In this document: one piece after another, positions 1-8,600 of the stretch | Position numbering within the stretch: the stretch's first letter is position 1 | Layout: each line of letters starts with the position of its first letter | From: JBDRZD01 sp964623395 | GTDB lineage: Bacteria > Hydrothermota > Hydrothermia > Hydrothermales > Hydrothermaceae | DNA: 23,456 nt | Direction of reading: 5' to 3' | Assembly (NCBI GenBank): GCA_964623395.1 | Contig: CAZUSI010000017.1 | Coordinates: 1-23,456, forward strand | The notes under the pieces: generated by a model | What the model saw: the letters and a program-made list of their open reading frames with translations, nothing else | What the model was told of the DNA's origin: nothing | The model's database searches: none | Position numbers and translations under genes: made by a program

Positions 1-558
1 TAACTTTGTCTTTCCTATTAAATTTAGAAATTCGTTTCTTGTTCTTGGATCTTTTCTAAAAAGACCAAGCATTGCAGAAGTTATAAGTTTTGGCTTTATT
101 TTTTTTATACCCCTTATCATCATACATGTATGTATTGCTTCAACTACAACTCCAACTCCATAAGGTTTTAATTTTTCCATTAAAAATTTTGCAATCTCCA
201 TTGTCATCCTCTCTTGAACCTGTAATCTTTTTGAAAATAAATCTACAATCCTTGCTATCTTTGATACTCCAAGAACTTTTCCCTTTGGAAGATATGCAAC
301 ATGGGCAACTCCAAAAAACGGAAGTAAATGATGCTCACATAAAGAAAAAAATTCTATATCCTTTAAAATAACCATTTCATCATAAGGGGCTTCAAATATT
401 CCTTCTTTTATTATTTTTTCAGGAGAAATTTTATATCCCTCTGTAAGTTCCTTATACATTTTTATAATTCTTTCAGGTGTTTTTTTTAATCCTTCCCTTT
501 CAGGGTCTTCTCCTATGTATTTGAGAATTTCATAAATATTTTTTTCAATATCTTTCAA
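1..558 (-). CDS. folE: GTP cyclohydrolase I, 3' end cut by the window edge
   Basis: The enzyme converts GTP to 7,8-dihydroneopterin triphosphate, the first step of folate, tetrahydropterin and queuosine-type pathways. I read 186 codons with no stop before the window edge. The zinc and active-site motif CEHHLLPFFG is at residues 74-83, and a second zinc cysteine is in IHTCMM (C145), so the expected Cys/His/Cys ligand set (C74, H77, C145) is complete. QERMT at 116-120 and the C-terminal PRTRNEF are also typical of the family. Only a few residues should be missing. The start is TTG at 558, which overlaps the TGA stop of the PTPS gene and has a GGAGG Shine-Dalgarno just upstream inside that gene. 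No ATG lies near the expected N-terminus. This is the last visible gene of the PHP-PTPS-folE operon and makes the substrate for the PTPS family. Confidence 0.95.
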   Translation of the reverse strand, partial: MKDIEKNIYEILKYIGEDPEREGLKKTPERIIKMYKELTEGYKISPEKIIKEGIFEAPYDEMVILKDIEFFSLCEHHLLPFFGVAHVAYLPKGKVLGVSKIARIVDLFSKRLQVQERMTMEIAKFLMEKLKPYGVGVVVEAIHTCMMIRGIKKIKPKLITSAMLGLFRKDPRTRNEFLNLIGKTKL

Positions 559-1337
559 TTTACCTCCATTTCAAAAATGTTTTCATCTGTTTCGTATATT
601 TTAAGTCCTTTTATTTTTTTATTTTTCAATTTATTTTTTAAATAAATTAATATGTTTTCACCTGTTGGATTTTTTTCTTTAAAAAATTTTATCTTATTCA
701 AATCTTTATAATCTAATAATTTTTTTACATTTTTAAAATCCTTTTCAATTTCTTCCCTTTTTACTAAAAATCCAGTTTCTTTATCAATTTCACCCTTATA
801 ATTTAAAATTAAACTATATTCATGACCATGAAAATTTGTGCATTTTCCAAAAATTTCTAAATTTTTCTCTTTATCAAATTTTTTTTTAAAAAGTTTATGG
901 GAAGAATAAAAATTTATTTTTTTTGACAATTCATTTTCATTTCCATAAAAAGAAGCCCATAATGAATCAGATTCATATACTGTTATTTTATGAAGTTTTA
1001 AATTTTTTGGCAATTTTTCCTTTGTAAGTTCGTAAAAAATTTTTGCAATATTTTCAACAGTTGGCTGAACTTCTTTAAAGTATTTTAATTCATTTAAATT
1101 TTTATGGTCAAATTCAAAAATTATGTCATTCATTATGTTTTTTAATTCATCAATGTTTATTATCATTCCAGTTTCTTCATTTATTTCTCCTTCAATTTCC
1201 ACATCAACCTTATAATTGTGTCCATGAAAATTTATATTTTTTCCAAAAACTTTTTCATTTTTTTTCTTATCCCATTTCTTGTTGTAAAATCTATGGCATG
1301 CAGAAAAATTAAATCTTTTTGTTAAAAAGAATCTCAT
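555..1337 (-). CDS. Tandem (two-domain) 6-pyruvoyl-tetrahydropterin synthase / QueD-family protein
   Basis: Family members act on dihydroneopterin triphosphate, giving 6-pyruvoyl- or 6-carboxy-tetrahydropterin. At 260 residues this is about twice the usual 120-145, and two complete PTPS domains are visible (about 1-132 and 136-260). Zinc histidines are kept in both: H15 with H38/H40 (HGHNY), and H147 with H170/H172 (HGHEY). The catalytic Cys is kept only in domain 2 (FGKCTNFHGH, C166); domain 1 has Asn34 there. The catalytic Asp-His pair is kept only in domain 1 (D77-H78 in FDHKNLN); domain 2 has Asp-Tyr (D209-Y210). The substrate-anchoring Glu is present in both (E122, E249). The start is an ATG that overlaps the PHP gene by 4 bases; folE follows with a 3-base overlap. 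Whether the product serves queuosine, folate or tetrahydrobiopterin cannot be decided, because no other que or fol genes are in view. Confidence 0.9.
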   Translation of the reverse strand: MRFFLTKRFNFSACHRFYNKKWDKKKNEKVFGKNINFHGHNYKVDVEIEGEINEETGMIINIDELKNIMNDIIFEFDHKNLNELKYFKEVQPTVENIAKIFYELTKEKLPKNLKLHKITVYESDSLWASFYGNENELSKKINFYSSHKLFKKKFDKEKNLEIFGKCTNFHGHEYSLILNYKGEIDKETGFLVKREEIEKDFKNVKKLLDYKDLNKIKFFKEKNPTGENILIYLKNKLKNKKIKGLKIYETDENIFEMEVN

Positions 1338-3211
1338 TTTATTATTATTAACTTTTTCTTCAATTTTTTGTTTTCTGGAATGAAAAAGTATATTCCTTTT
1401 TTGAAATTATTTAAATTTGACTTATATTCTCTTGCCCTTCCAGTTAAATCAAAAATTTTAATTTTTTCTCTTTTTAAATTATTTTTTGAATATTCCTTTA
1501 ATTTAACCGAATATAAGTCTATTTTATACCATTTTTCATTGTCAGGACCCAAAAATCCTTCTTTTGGTTCTTTATCAATTATAAAGATTCTATCATCAGC
1601 AACTCCCCTTGTATAAATACTTTTTATTCCATTTGTTCTTGGAATTATTTTAAAGAAATAAGAAAATTCTGTATCCGGTGAAAGTCTTACATTATATTCA
1701 AATCCTCCTCTCCATTCTAAAATTTCATATCCATAAAAATTAGGATTGTATATAACTTCACCTATTCCAGGCCCACTGTTTTGATATTCTGTTATGTGAA
1801 ACTCGTTTGTATCAACCATTGCAAAAATACTAAATCTATAAGGGGAGACAAGTCCAAAATTTTTTAAATAAAGATAAATTGTTCCTTCATTTGATACTGT
1901 ATCCGGAACTTGCCATGTAATTGAAAGAGAGCATGGTCCAAGTTCATAATCAGGATAATTTATATAAATTGGATTTGTTGCATCTTCATAATAACCCAGA
2001 AAATTTTTTATTTCCGCCCTTATAAAATCTGTATCTTGATAACTAAAATTTTTTTCAAATTCATAAACATAATTTCCACCAAAAAGTGTTTTACTATATA
2101 AAAGGCCCTGAGAAGAATATATGTTTAATTCATCAAAAAGGTCTGAATTTTCAACTTCAACTTTAAATTTTATATTTTTATTTCCTTGATTTATTATGAT
2201 ATTTTCTCCCATTATCAAATCCATTATACCATTTCCATTTGTATCTGCATAAATGTATAATCTTGAATCATTCATTTCACTACATGCCATCACATATCCA
2301 AGTTTTATTCTTTTTAATATTGTATCTGGATGATTAGAGGATGCATAAACTGCTGAATGTGCCTTTAATGGTCCTCCACCTGGTTCGTATCCATGAAAAT
2401 CTGAATTCCCTGTTGCAGAAATCCTTTTTTTCTGACAAAGGAGATTATGCCACCACCAAACTGCCTCTTCATCACTTTTTATTCCATTTTTTGGAAACCA
2501 TATTAAATTGTTGAAAATTTCAATTGCATCTATTCCAGGGTCAAGATTTGGATAATGAGTCCATCCCATACCAAGTTCATCATCGCATGGATGATTTATT
2601 TGAACAAGTGCCCCTCTATATGTAGCATCATCAATCATTTTTCTAATTGAAAATAGTTCAAAAGTTTCTGCTCCTTGTGCTCCCAAGCAATTTGCATGCC
2701 CTGAATCAGAAGTCCATTCTGTTGCCCTTATTGGCTCACAATTTCCTATTCTATGAAAACCCGTATCATAACATTGTTGGAGTGTATTATGATCAGTAAT
2801 TGCTGCAAAATGACCACCTTCGTCATTTATCATACTTAAAATTTCATGAACTGAATAATTTCCATCAGAATAGGTTGTATGGATATGGAATGTCCCATAA
2901 AACCATGAAAATCTACTTCCCCATAAAGTTATTTTGAAATTATTTTTTTCAGAAGTTTTAATCAAGATTAGATTTTTATTACCTTTTAAAATATTTTTTA
3001 ATTTTATTGTATGATAAAGATTTTCATCTTCATATTTTCCATAAAAATTACCATTTAAAAATAATTCAAAATCCCTTAAACCTTCAACATTTAAATAGAA
3101 TTCCTTTAAATAAGAAGGGGCGTAAAATTCAATCTTTTCACTATTTCCATTAAAGATTATAAAGTCATTTTCACAAGGTAATCTTAAAATTAAAAAAACT
3201 AAAATCTTCAT
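1334..3211 (-). CDS. Exported PHP-domain metal-dependent phosphoesterase with C-terminal sorting-like domain
   Basis: The protein has 625 residues. A short hydrophobic N-terminus (about residues 3-11) is followed by a beta-rich region to about 100, then a PHP domain (about 100-310) with the full set of metal ligands: HIH (H109, H111), TDHN (D140, H141), E165, H172, H206 and SDFH (D270, H272). DTNGNGIMD at 322-330 resembles a calcium-binding loop. Beta-rich domains follow, and residues from about 580 (IKIFDLTGR ... KKGIYF) resemble a T9SS type-A or FlgD-like C-terminal sorting domain. PHP proteins hydrolyse phosphoesters; the substrate here is unknown. An extracellular or surface location is inferred from the two ends. 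GGAGG sits 6 bases before the ATG. The gene overlaps the PTPS gene by 4 bases, but no pterin-related role can be seen in its sequence. Confidence 0.85.
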   Translation of the reverse strand: MKILVFLILRLPCENDFIIFNGNSEKIEFYAPSYLKEFYLNVEGLRDFELFLNGNFYGKYEDENLYHTIKLKNILKGNKNLILIKTSEKNNFKITLWGSRFSWFYGTFHIHTTYSDGNYSVHEILSMINDEGGHFAAITDHNTLQQCYDTGFHRIGNCEPIRATEWTSDSGHANCLGAQGAETFELFSIRKMIDDATYRGALVQINHPCDDELGMGWTHYPNLDPGIDAIEIFNNLIWFPKNGIKSDEEAVWWWHNLLCQKKRISATGNSDFHGYEPGGGPLKAHSAVYASSNHPDTILKRIKLGYVMACSEMNDSRLYIYADTNGNGIMDLIMGENIIINQGNKNIKFKVEVENSDLFDELNIYSSQGLLYSKTLFGGNYVYEFEKNFSYQDTDFIRAEIKNFLGYYEDATNPIYINYPDYELGPCSLSITWQVPDTVSNEGTIYLYLKNFGLVSPYRFSIFAMVDTNEFHITEYQNSGPGIGEVIYNPNFYGYEILEWRGGFEYNVRLSPDTEFSYFFKIIPRTNGIKSIYTRGVADDRIFIIDKEPKEGFLGPDNEKWYKIDLYSVKLKEYSKNNLKREKIKIFDLTGRAREYKSNLNNFKKGIYFFIPENKKLKKKLIIIK

Positions 3212-3233
3212 TTTACCTCCTTTTTTGTTTTTT

Positions 3234-3263
3234 ATTATAATTATAAAGTAAAAAGTTTTTCAA
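3234..3263 (-). promoter_or_regulatory. Candidate sigma-70 promoter of the PHP-PTPS-folE operon
   Basis: On the minus strand a TTGAAA box (3258-3263) is followed after 18 bases by a perfect TATAAT (3234-3239), about 22 bases before the PHP start codon. An overlapping TATAAT at 3240-3245 has an unsuitable 12-base spacer. In such AT-rich DNA chance matches are common, but position and direction fit the only upstream region of this operon. Confidence 0.45.
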
Positions 3264-3298
3264 TGAAAATAGAAAAAATTTTTGGTGGTTCTGATAGG
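3263..3298 (+). CDS. Possible 5' end of a gene interrupted by the assembly gap (APH-like kinase?)
   Basis: An ATG opens a frame of 12 codons running into the N block, and the peptide is MKIEKIFGGSDR. The GGSDR string resembles the nucleotide-binding loop near the start of some aminoglycoside-phosphotransferase-like sugar kinases, where it is followed by an aromatic-Tyr-Arg motif; that part would lie in the gap. No clear Shine-Dalgarno is seen. The gene would be divergent from the PHP operon, its ATG touching the -35 box of that operon's candidate promoter. Twelve codons are too few for a firm family call. Confidence 0.3.
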
Positions 3299-3398
3299 NN
3301 NNNNNNNNNNNNNNNNNNNNNNNNNNNNNNNNNNNNNNNNNNNNNNNNNNNNNNNNNNNNNNNNNNNNNNNNNNNNNNNNNNNNNNNNNNNNNNNNNN
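3299..3398. other. Assembly gap (100 N)
   Basis: Exactly 100 undetermined bases, the conventional placeholder for a scaffold join of unknown size. True distance and reading frame across it are not known, and a whole gene may be missing. Confidence 0.99.
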
Positions 3399-3399
3399 G

Positions 3400-3441
3400 G
3401 AAATTAAAGAGTTAAATCCCTTGAAAGAAATTTTTTTATAA
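3400..3441 (+). CDS. Possible 3' end of a plus-strand gene emerging from the gap
   Basis: One forward frame stays open from the gap edge for 13 codons (peptide ending ELNPLKEIFL) and stops at TAA 3439-3441, 15 bases before the PorV-like gene. Spacing and composition fit the tail of the preceding gene in the same operon, possibly the same gene that begins at 3263. The product cannot be identified from this fragment. Confidence 0.35.
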   Translation, partial: EIKELNPLKEIFL

Positions 3442-3456
3442 CTTTATAATTAAAAA

Positions 3457-4332
3457 ATGAAAATCCTTTTTATTTTATTTTTTATTTCAAAAAATGAATA
3501 TGCTCTTGAATTTTTAAAATTTGGGATTGGTGCAAGGGAAATTTCCCTTTCAAATTCAGATATTGTTTTTTGCTCACCAACTTCTGCCCCTTTATATAAT
3601 CCTGCATGTATAATTTCTAATAATTTTTCAATAACATTTAATAAGTCATATGCCTTTAACGATATTATGGAATACAACTATCTTGGTATTTCTTTCCCAT
3701 TGGTAAAAAAAATTTATTTATCTTCTGGTTTTTTAATTTCAAATGTTTATGATATTCCCCTTTATTCAAAAGAAATTGAACCGGGAGACACAAATTTTTA
3801 TCCACCTGAAGGATATTTTAATTTTTTACAAAGGGCTTTTTTTCTAAGTTTTTCTTTAAAAAATTTCCCTTTTGGTATTAATTTCAAAATAATAAATCAG
3901 AAAATGCTTGAAGGAAAAGGGAAAGGTATAGGATTTGATTTTGGATTTAAATATTCTAAATTTACAAAATTTTTAAATTTTCATACTGCCTTTGTTTTAA
4001 AGGACATAGGTGGAACAAAAGTTTCATGGGAAGAAAAGGAAGGGGGGGAAGAGAGTATGGGAATTTATTTTGGTTTTGGGCTTTCAAAGAATTTTTCCTT
4101 TTTAAATATAAATATATTTTCAAACATTTTTTATGATTATGAAATTCATACACCAATTGGAATTGAAATCTCCTTATATGAAATTTTATTTTTAAGAACA
4201 GGTTTTTTATATTTTGATATTTTTTCCTTTGGGAGCGGAATTAAATTTAGATTTTTTGAAATTGATTATGGTTTTAAAAGAAATGTTGCAGGCTCCTCCC
4301 ATTCAATTTCATTAACCTTAAACAAAATATGA
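3457..4332 (+). CDS. PorV-like outer-membrane beta-barrel protein
   Basis: The protein has 291 residues. A short hydrophobic start (MKILFILFFIS) is followed near residues 19-50 by FLKFGIGARE and later APLYNPA. These match the two hallmark blocks of the PorV/UPF0164 barrel family (usually LKFG-GAR, GMGGA and a late YNPAG). The GMG block is replaced here by SLSNS. The rest alternates aromatic and glycine-rich strands and ends in a beta strand, as expected for an outer-membrane barrel. In T9SS of the Bacteroidota, PorV binds the C-terminal domains of cargo and hands them to the sortase PorU. The gene is followed with 4-base overlaps by a sorting-domain protein and a C25 peptidase, which supports a T9SS-type role. 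It could also be a diverged PorQ or FadL-like barrel. Confidence 0.7.
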   Translation: MKILFILFFISKNEYALEFLKFGIGAREISLSNSDIVFCSPTSAPLYNPACIISNNFSITFNKSYAFNDIMEYNYLGISFPLVKKIYLSSGFLISNVYDIPLYSKEIEPGDTNFYPPEGYFNFLQRAFFLSFSLKNFPFGINFKIINQKMLEGKGKGIGFDFGFKYSKFTKFLNFHTAFVLKDIGGTKVSWEEKEGGEESMGIYFGFGLSKNFSFLNINIFSNIFYDYEIHTPIGIEISLYEILFLRTGFLYFDIFSFGSGIKFRFFEIDYGFKRNVAGSSHSISLTLNKI

Positions 4333-5618
4333 TATTTTTTATTTTTTTAATATTTTGGTCAGATGAATTTGTTCTTGACCAAAATCCAAATTCAAATCAG
4401 TATCTTCCAAAATCCTTTCAAAAAATAGTTTGTGAAAATGATTTCCACATAATTATTTCTGGATATGAAAACCCTGACTTTACAAGATCAAGAAACTTTA
4501 TATATTTTAAACCCTTTAATGGGAATTGGAGCACAAAAAAAATCCCATCACAGGGTGACTTTTTTGATGAATACCCTGTTATTTTTTGCGATAATGATAA
4601 TTTCCTTTATATATTTTATCAAAAATTAACAAGGTATAATCCCTATTCAATTTATTATCAAGTTTCCTCATATCCTGCAAATTACGAAAATTTCCAAGAA
4701 CCCAAAAAAATATACTTTGGTTCTGAAAAAATAAGTGAAATTTATTTGAATGGATTTTTTGATAAAAGTGGTAAAATAAATATTGTTTTTTCAAGTGATT
4801 CTTTTGGGAATTTTGATGTATATCATGGAATAAGAATTAATCCCTATTATTTTGAAATTAAAAGAATAAGTTCTTATGGTGATAATCTTTTTCCCCAAAT
4901 AATGGAAATTAAGGATACAATTTATATTTTTTATTTAAAAATTCTTCCTTCAAATTCCTTTATCACTTTAAATAAATTTAAAGGAAATTATAAGGAAATT
5001 GTTTTATATTCACTTGGAAATGATATTGAAAATTTCTTTGTATTACCTTATTTTTCTTCAAAAATATTTTTATTTTATAAAAATTATGAAGGTCTTTTTG
5101 GTGCGATATACGAAATAAGTTCAGGAAAGATAGTAAATGTTTCTGAAATTTTAAAGGAAAAAAACATCTTTGAAATAAATGCATGTTGTGATTCGGTAGG
5201 TAAAATTCATCTTTTCTTTGTAAAAGGACTTGGTGAAGAAAAGGATATATTTTATACATCTTCTTTTGGAGACCTTAACTTTTCATCACCAGAGCAAATT
5301 ACATTTTCCCCATTTTCTTCTTATTCTCCAAATTCCTTTTATTCAAAAAAGGAAAACAAAATTTATGTTTTTTGGGTTGATGAAAGGGAAAAAGGGCTGG
5401 GCAATGCCTTTTATTCCAAAATTTATTATAGATATAAAACTTCTGAAGAAATTTTTTCATTAAAACCGAATTTTTTAAAATCAGAAAAAATAATGAAAAT
5501 TTATAAAAATAGGGAAATTTTTGATATAACCGGAAGAAAAATTTATTTAAAGGATTTTAAAAAAGGGATAATATTTATAAGAGAAAATGATAAATTTTTT
5601 AAAATTATAGGGATATGA
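4329..5618 (+). CDS. Exported sialidase-like (BNR-type) beta-propeller protein with C-terminal sorting-like domain
   Basis: The 429-residue protein begins with a very short hydrophobic segment (MIFFIFLIFW). The body has repeated beta-sheet units of about 50-60 residues with strings such as SDSFGNFDVYHG, KIHLFFVKG and KIYVFWVDER. These resemble the W-D-R/G-N-x-D-I-Y-Y repeats of exported sialidase-like beta-propellers. No sialidase catalytic set is evident, so this is more likely a binding or structural propeller. Residues from about 390 (IFDITGRKIY ... KKGIIFI) match the T9SS type-A/FlgD-like tail also seen in the PHP protein. The start overlaps the barrel gene by 4 bases and the stop overlaps the C25 gene by 4 bases, so it is probably translationally coupled to both. 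It is a plausible cargo or partner of the neighbouring machinery. Confidence 0.65.
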   Translation: MIFFIFLIFWSDEFVLDQNPNSNQYLPKSFQKIVCENDFHIIISGYENPDFTRSRNFIYFKPFNGNWSTKKIPSQGDFFDEYPVIFCDNDNFLYIFYQKLTRYNPYSIYYQVSSYPANYENFQEPKKIYFGSEKISEIYLNGFFDKSGKINIVFSSDSFGNFDVYHGIRINPYYFEIKRISSYGDNLFPQIMEIKDTIYIFYLKILPSNSFITLNKFKGNYKEIVLYSLGNDIENFFVLPYFSSKIFLFYKNYEGLFGAIYEISSGKIVNVSEILKEKNIFEINACCDSVGKIHLFFVKGLGEEKDIFYTSSFGDLNFSSPEQITFSPFSSYSPNSFYSKKENKIYVFWVDEREKGLGNAFYSKIYYRYKTSEEIFSLKPNFLKSEKIMKIYKNREIFDITGRKIYLKDFKKGIIFIRENDKFFKIIGI

Positions 5619-8600
5619 TTTTAAAAATAATTTTATTTTCATATTCCCTTTTAGCAATACCAGAAGATTTTAAAGTTTTTAATAATGATAAAGAAATAAG
5701 ACCTATTCTTTCAGGATATATAAGAAATTTAAAAGTGGGAATTTTTGATATTGATAAATTTGAAAATTTAAAAATTGAAGGTAAAAAGGGAAATGGAAAT
5801 ATTAATGAAAACTTTAAAAAAATTCTTGAAAAAATAGTTTTAAATAAAGAAGATATTGATAAATTCTGTTTTAATTTCAATTATGTTTCAAATGTTGAAG
5901 AATTGCCTTTTATAAGTTCTATAAAAATATACACTAAGAATGAAGGGGTTTATAGAATTTATGGTAATATGTTAAGAAAAATTGGAATAGATTTAGATAC
6001 TTTAAATCCAAAAAATGCTCATCTTTTTTATAAAGGAAGGGAATTGCCTATTTATTTTTATGGTGAAGATGATGGAATTTTTAATGATGGTGATTATATT
6101 GAATTTATAGCAGAGAGGATAACTGGTGAAAAAACTTATTATCATCCATATACTGATTTTAATTCTTATTTTTTATATTTTAACTTAAATAGGGGATTAA
6201 GATTTGTAAATAAAAATACAATTCCTTTTGATACAACAAAGATTGAAAAATATTTTTATAAAAAGTTTCATTTTGAAAAGGATTCAATATTTATGAATTT
6301 TACAAAAATGAGAATGGAAAATACAGATTCCTTTGATCTATGGTATTATAAAATTATCTCCTTTGAAAAAGAAGAGACAATTTATTTTAAATTAGAAGAA
6401 CCAAAAAATGGTGATAATTTTAAATTTAAATTTTATTTTGAAACATTAGAGCCCTATGAAATAAGTTTTCCAAAACATAAAGTTTTAATAAAAATAAATG
6501 GTCTTTTTGATACTTCTTTTATATGGGAAGATAATCTCCCTTATATTGATTCATTTTTTGTTTTAGGAAATATTTTAAAAAGTGGATATAATTTTTTAAC
6601 TTTAAAAGAGGATTCCTCTTATAGCAATACAAATAGTTTGTTAAACTATTTTGAAGTTGAAGGGAAATTTTCACCATTTTTAATTAGCAATTTTTATAAA
6701 ATTTATCCCTTAAATGATACATTTTCAATAATTTTGAAAAATGGGAAGAAAAAATCAATTTCCCTCTATTTTTATCCTTCAATAAATTTTGGGAAAATAA
6801 ATGGGGATTTTAAAAATGGAGTTTATGAATATAAATTAACCCTTGAAAGTTTTCCATCAGGATATTATTTCATAAGTGATACATTTTTTATTCCAGAAAA
6901 AATTGAAATTTATGAAAGGGAAGAAATCATAAATCCAAATTATGGTGCTGATATAATTGTTATAACTCCAAAAGAATTTTATGAAAAGGTCTTGATTTAT
7001 AAAAATTATAGAGAAAATGAGGGTTATTCTGTTAAAATTGTTAAAGTTGATGATATATACAATCAATTTTCTTATGGAATAAAAAGTCCAGATGCAATAA
7101 GAGAGTTTTTAAAAAATGCCTTAATAAATTATAATCCTTCACCTTTTGCAGTAATTTTATTTGGTGATGCTTCCTATGACCCAAAAAATATAGAAAATGA
7201 ATTAACTGATTTTATTCCCACATATCTTTATCCTGCAAAAACTCCTTTTTATCCTGTATATTATTCAAGACCTGCTTCAACAGACATCTATTATTCACTT
7301 TTAATAGGTGATGACCCATTTCCTGATATATTAATTGGAAGAATCCCTGTTAATAGTTTAAATGAATGTGATATATATTTAAATAAAATATTTGATTATG
7401 AAAAGAATCCAAATTATGGATGGTGGAGAATATCACCATATTTTTTAACAGAGGTCCATCCCCAAGATGGATTCATTTTTTACAATGCCTGTAAGAAATT
7501 AAAGGAGGAAAATGTTCCAGATTATTTGGATTCAAGAATAGTTGCACTTTCAACAATTCAAAATTTTAATGGTTATACATTTCCAGAAATTTTAGAAGAG
7601 ATTTCAAAGGGAAGTCCTTTAATAACATTTATAGGTCATGCATCAACAACATTTAGAACAATTTTTAGAAATAAAACTTTTAAGGCAGAAAGATGGTATG
7701 ATGTTTATAATTTTAGAAAATTGCCTTTATTTATTGCGATGAGTTGTTGGGTAGGGGATTTTGCTGGTTTTTCTGAAGTTTATTCTCCTGAAAAGGGGAA
7801 ATCCTTTCTTGAATTGCCACTTTTACTTTCTCAAAGGGGAATAATAGGTTATATGGCAGTTACTTCATCTTCACCTTCTCCTGAATATTCAAATTACAAA
7901 AACATAACTTATCTTTTGCCAGAAGGAGTTATAAAGGGATTTTATAAGGAAAATATTAAAAAAATTGGTGAATTGCATCTTTTTTCAAGATTACATTCTT
8001 TAATTTATAATCCAAATTTAGTTTCTGAAACAAAAAATGTTTATTATACCTTTAATTTAATAGGAGACCCATTAATTGAACTTCCTTTACCTTCTCATGA
8101 AACTTTATATTTAAATCCCTATTCCCTTTTACCAAACGATACCCTTTTTATTATTTCTTATCCCTATAATGTTCCTTATGGAAAGGCATTTGAAAGAATA
8201 AAAATAATGAATGATGATTCCGGTTTTGTCATTTATAAATTAAAAAATTATAATTCAATCCCCTTTAATGATACTTTTTTAATAAATTATTCAGGATTTA
8301 ATGGAAAAGGGGAAATGAGAGCTTATTTCTTTAATTCAGAATTAAAAAAGGAAGGGGCAGGTTTTTCAAATTTTTCCTTTAATGGTGCATTTGTTCAAAA
8401 TATTGAATTTATTCCACCTTTAACTGATACCACACATCATTATGTAAAATCAATAATTAAATGTGCAAGAGGAATAGATACAATTTTTCTTTTATGGAAT
8501 TATGGTGATACAATTTCAAACCCCTATTTTGTAAATCTTATAAGAAATGGGGACACATTTTTAACTTATACAGAAATAGGTCCCCTTTATCCAGGAAATA

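Noticed and set aside
90..371. Plus-strand open frame of 93 codons at the window start
   Set aside because: It is antisense to folE, whose zinc-site motifs on the minus strand are unmistakable.
3212..3298. Possible riboswitch (for example preQ1 or tetrahydrofolate) before the PHP-PTPS-folE operon
   Set aside because: The leader is only about 50-80 bases, almost pure A/T, with no hairpin plus conserved purine-rich tail that I can recognise.
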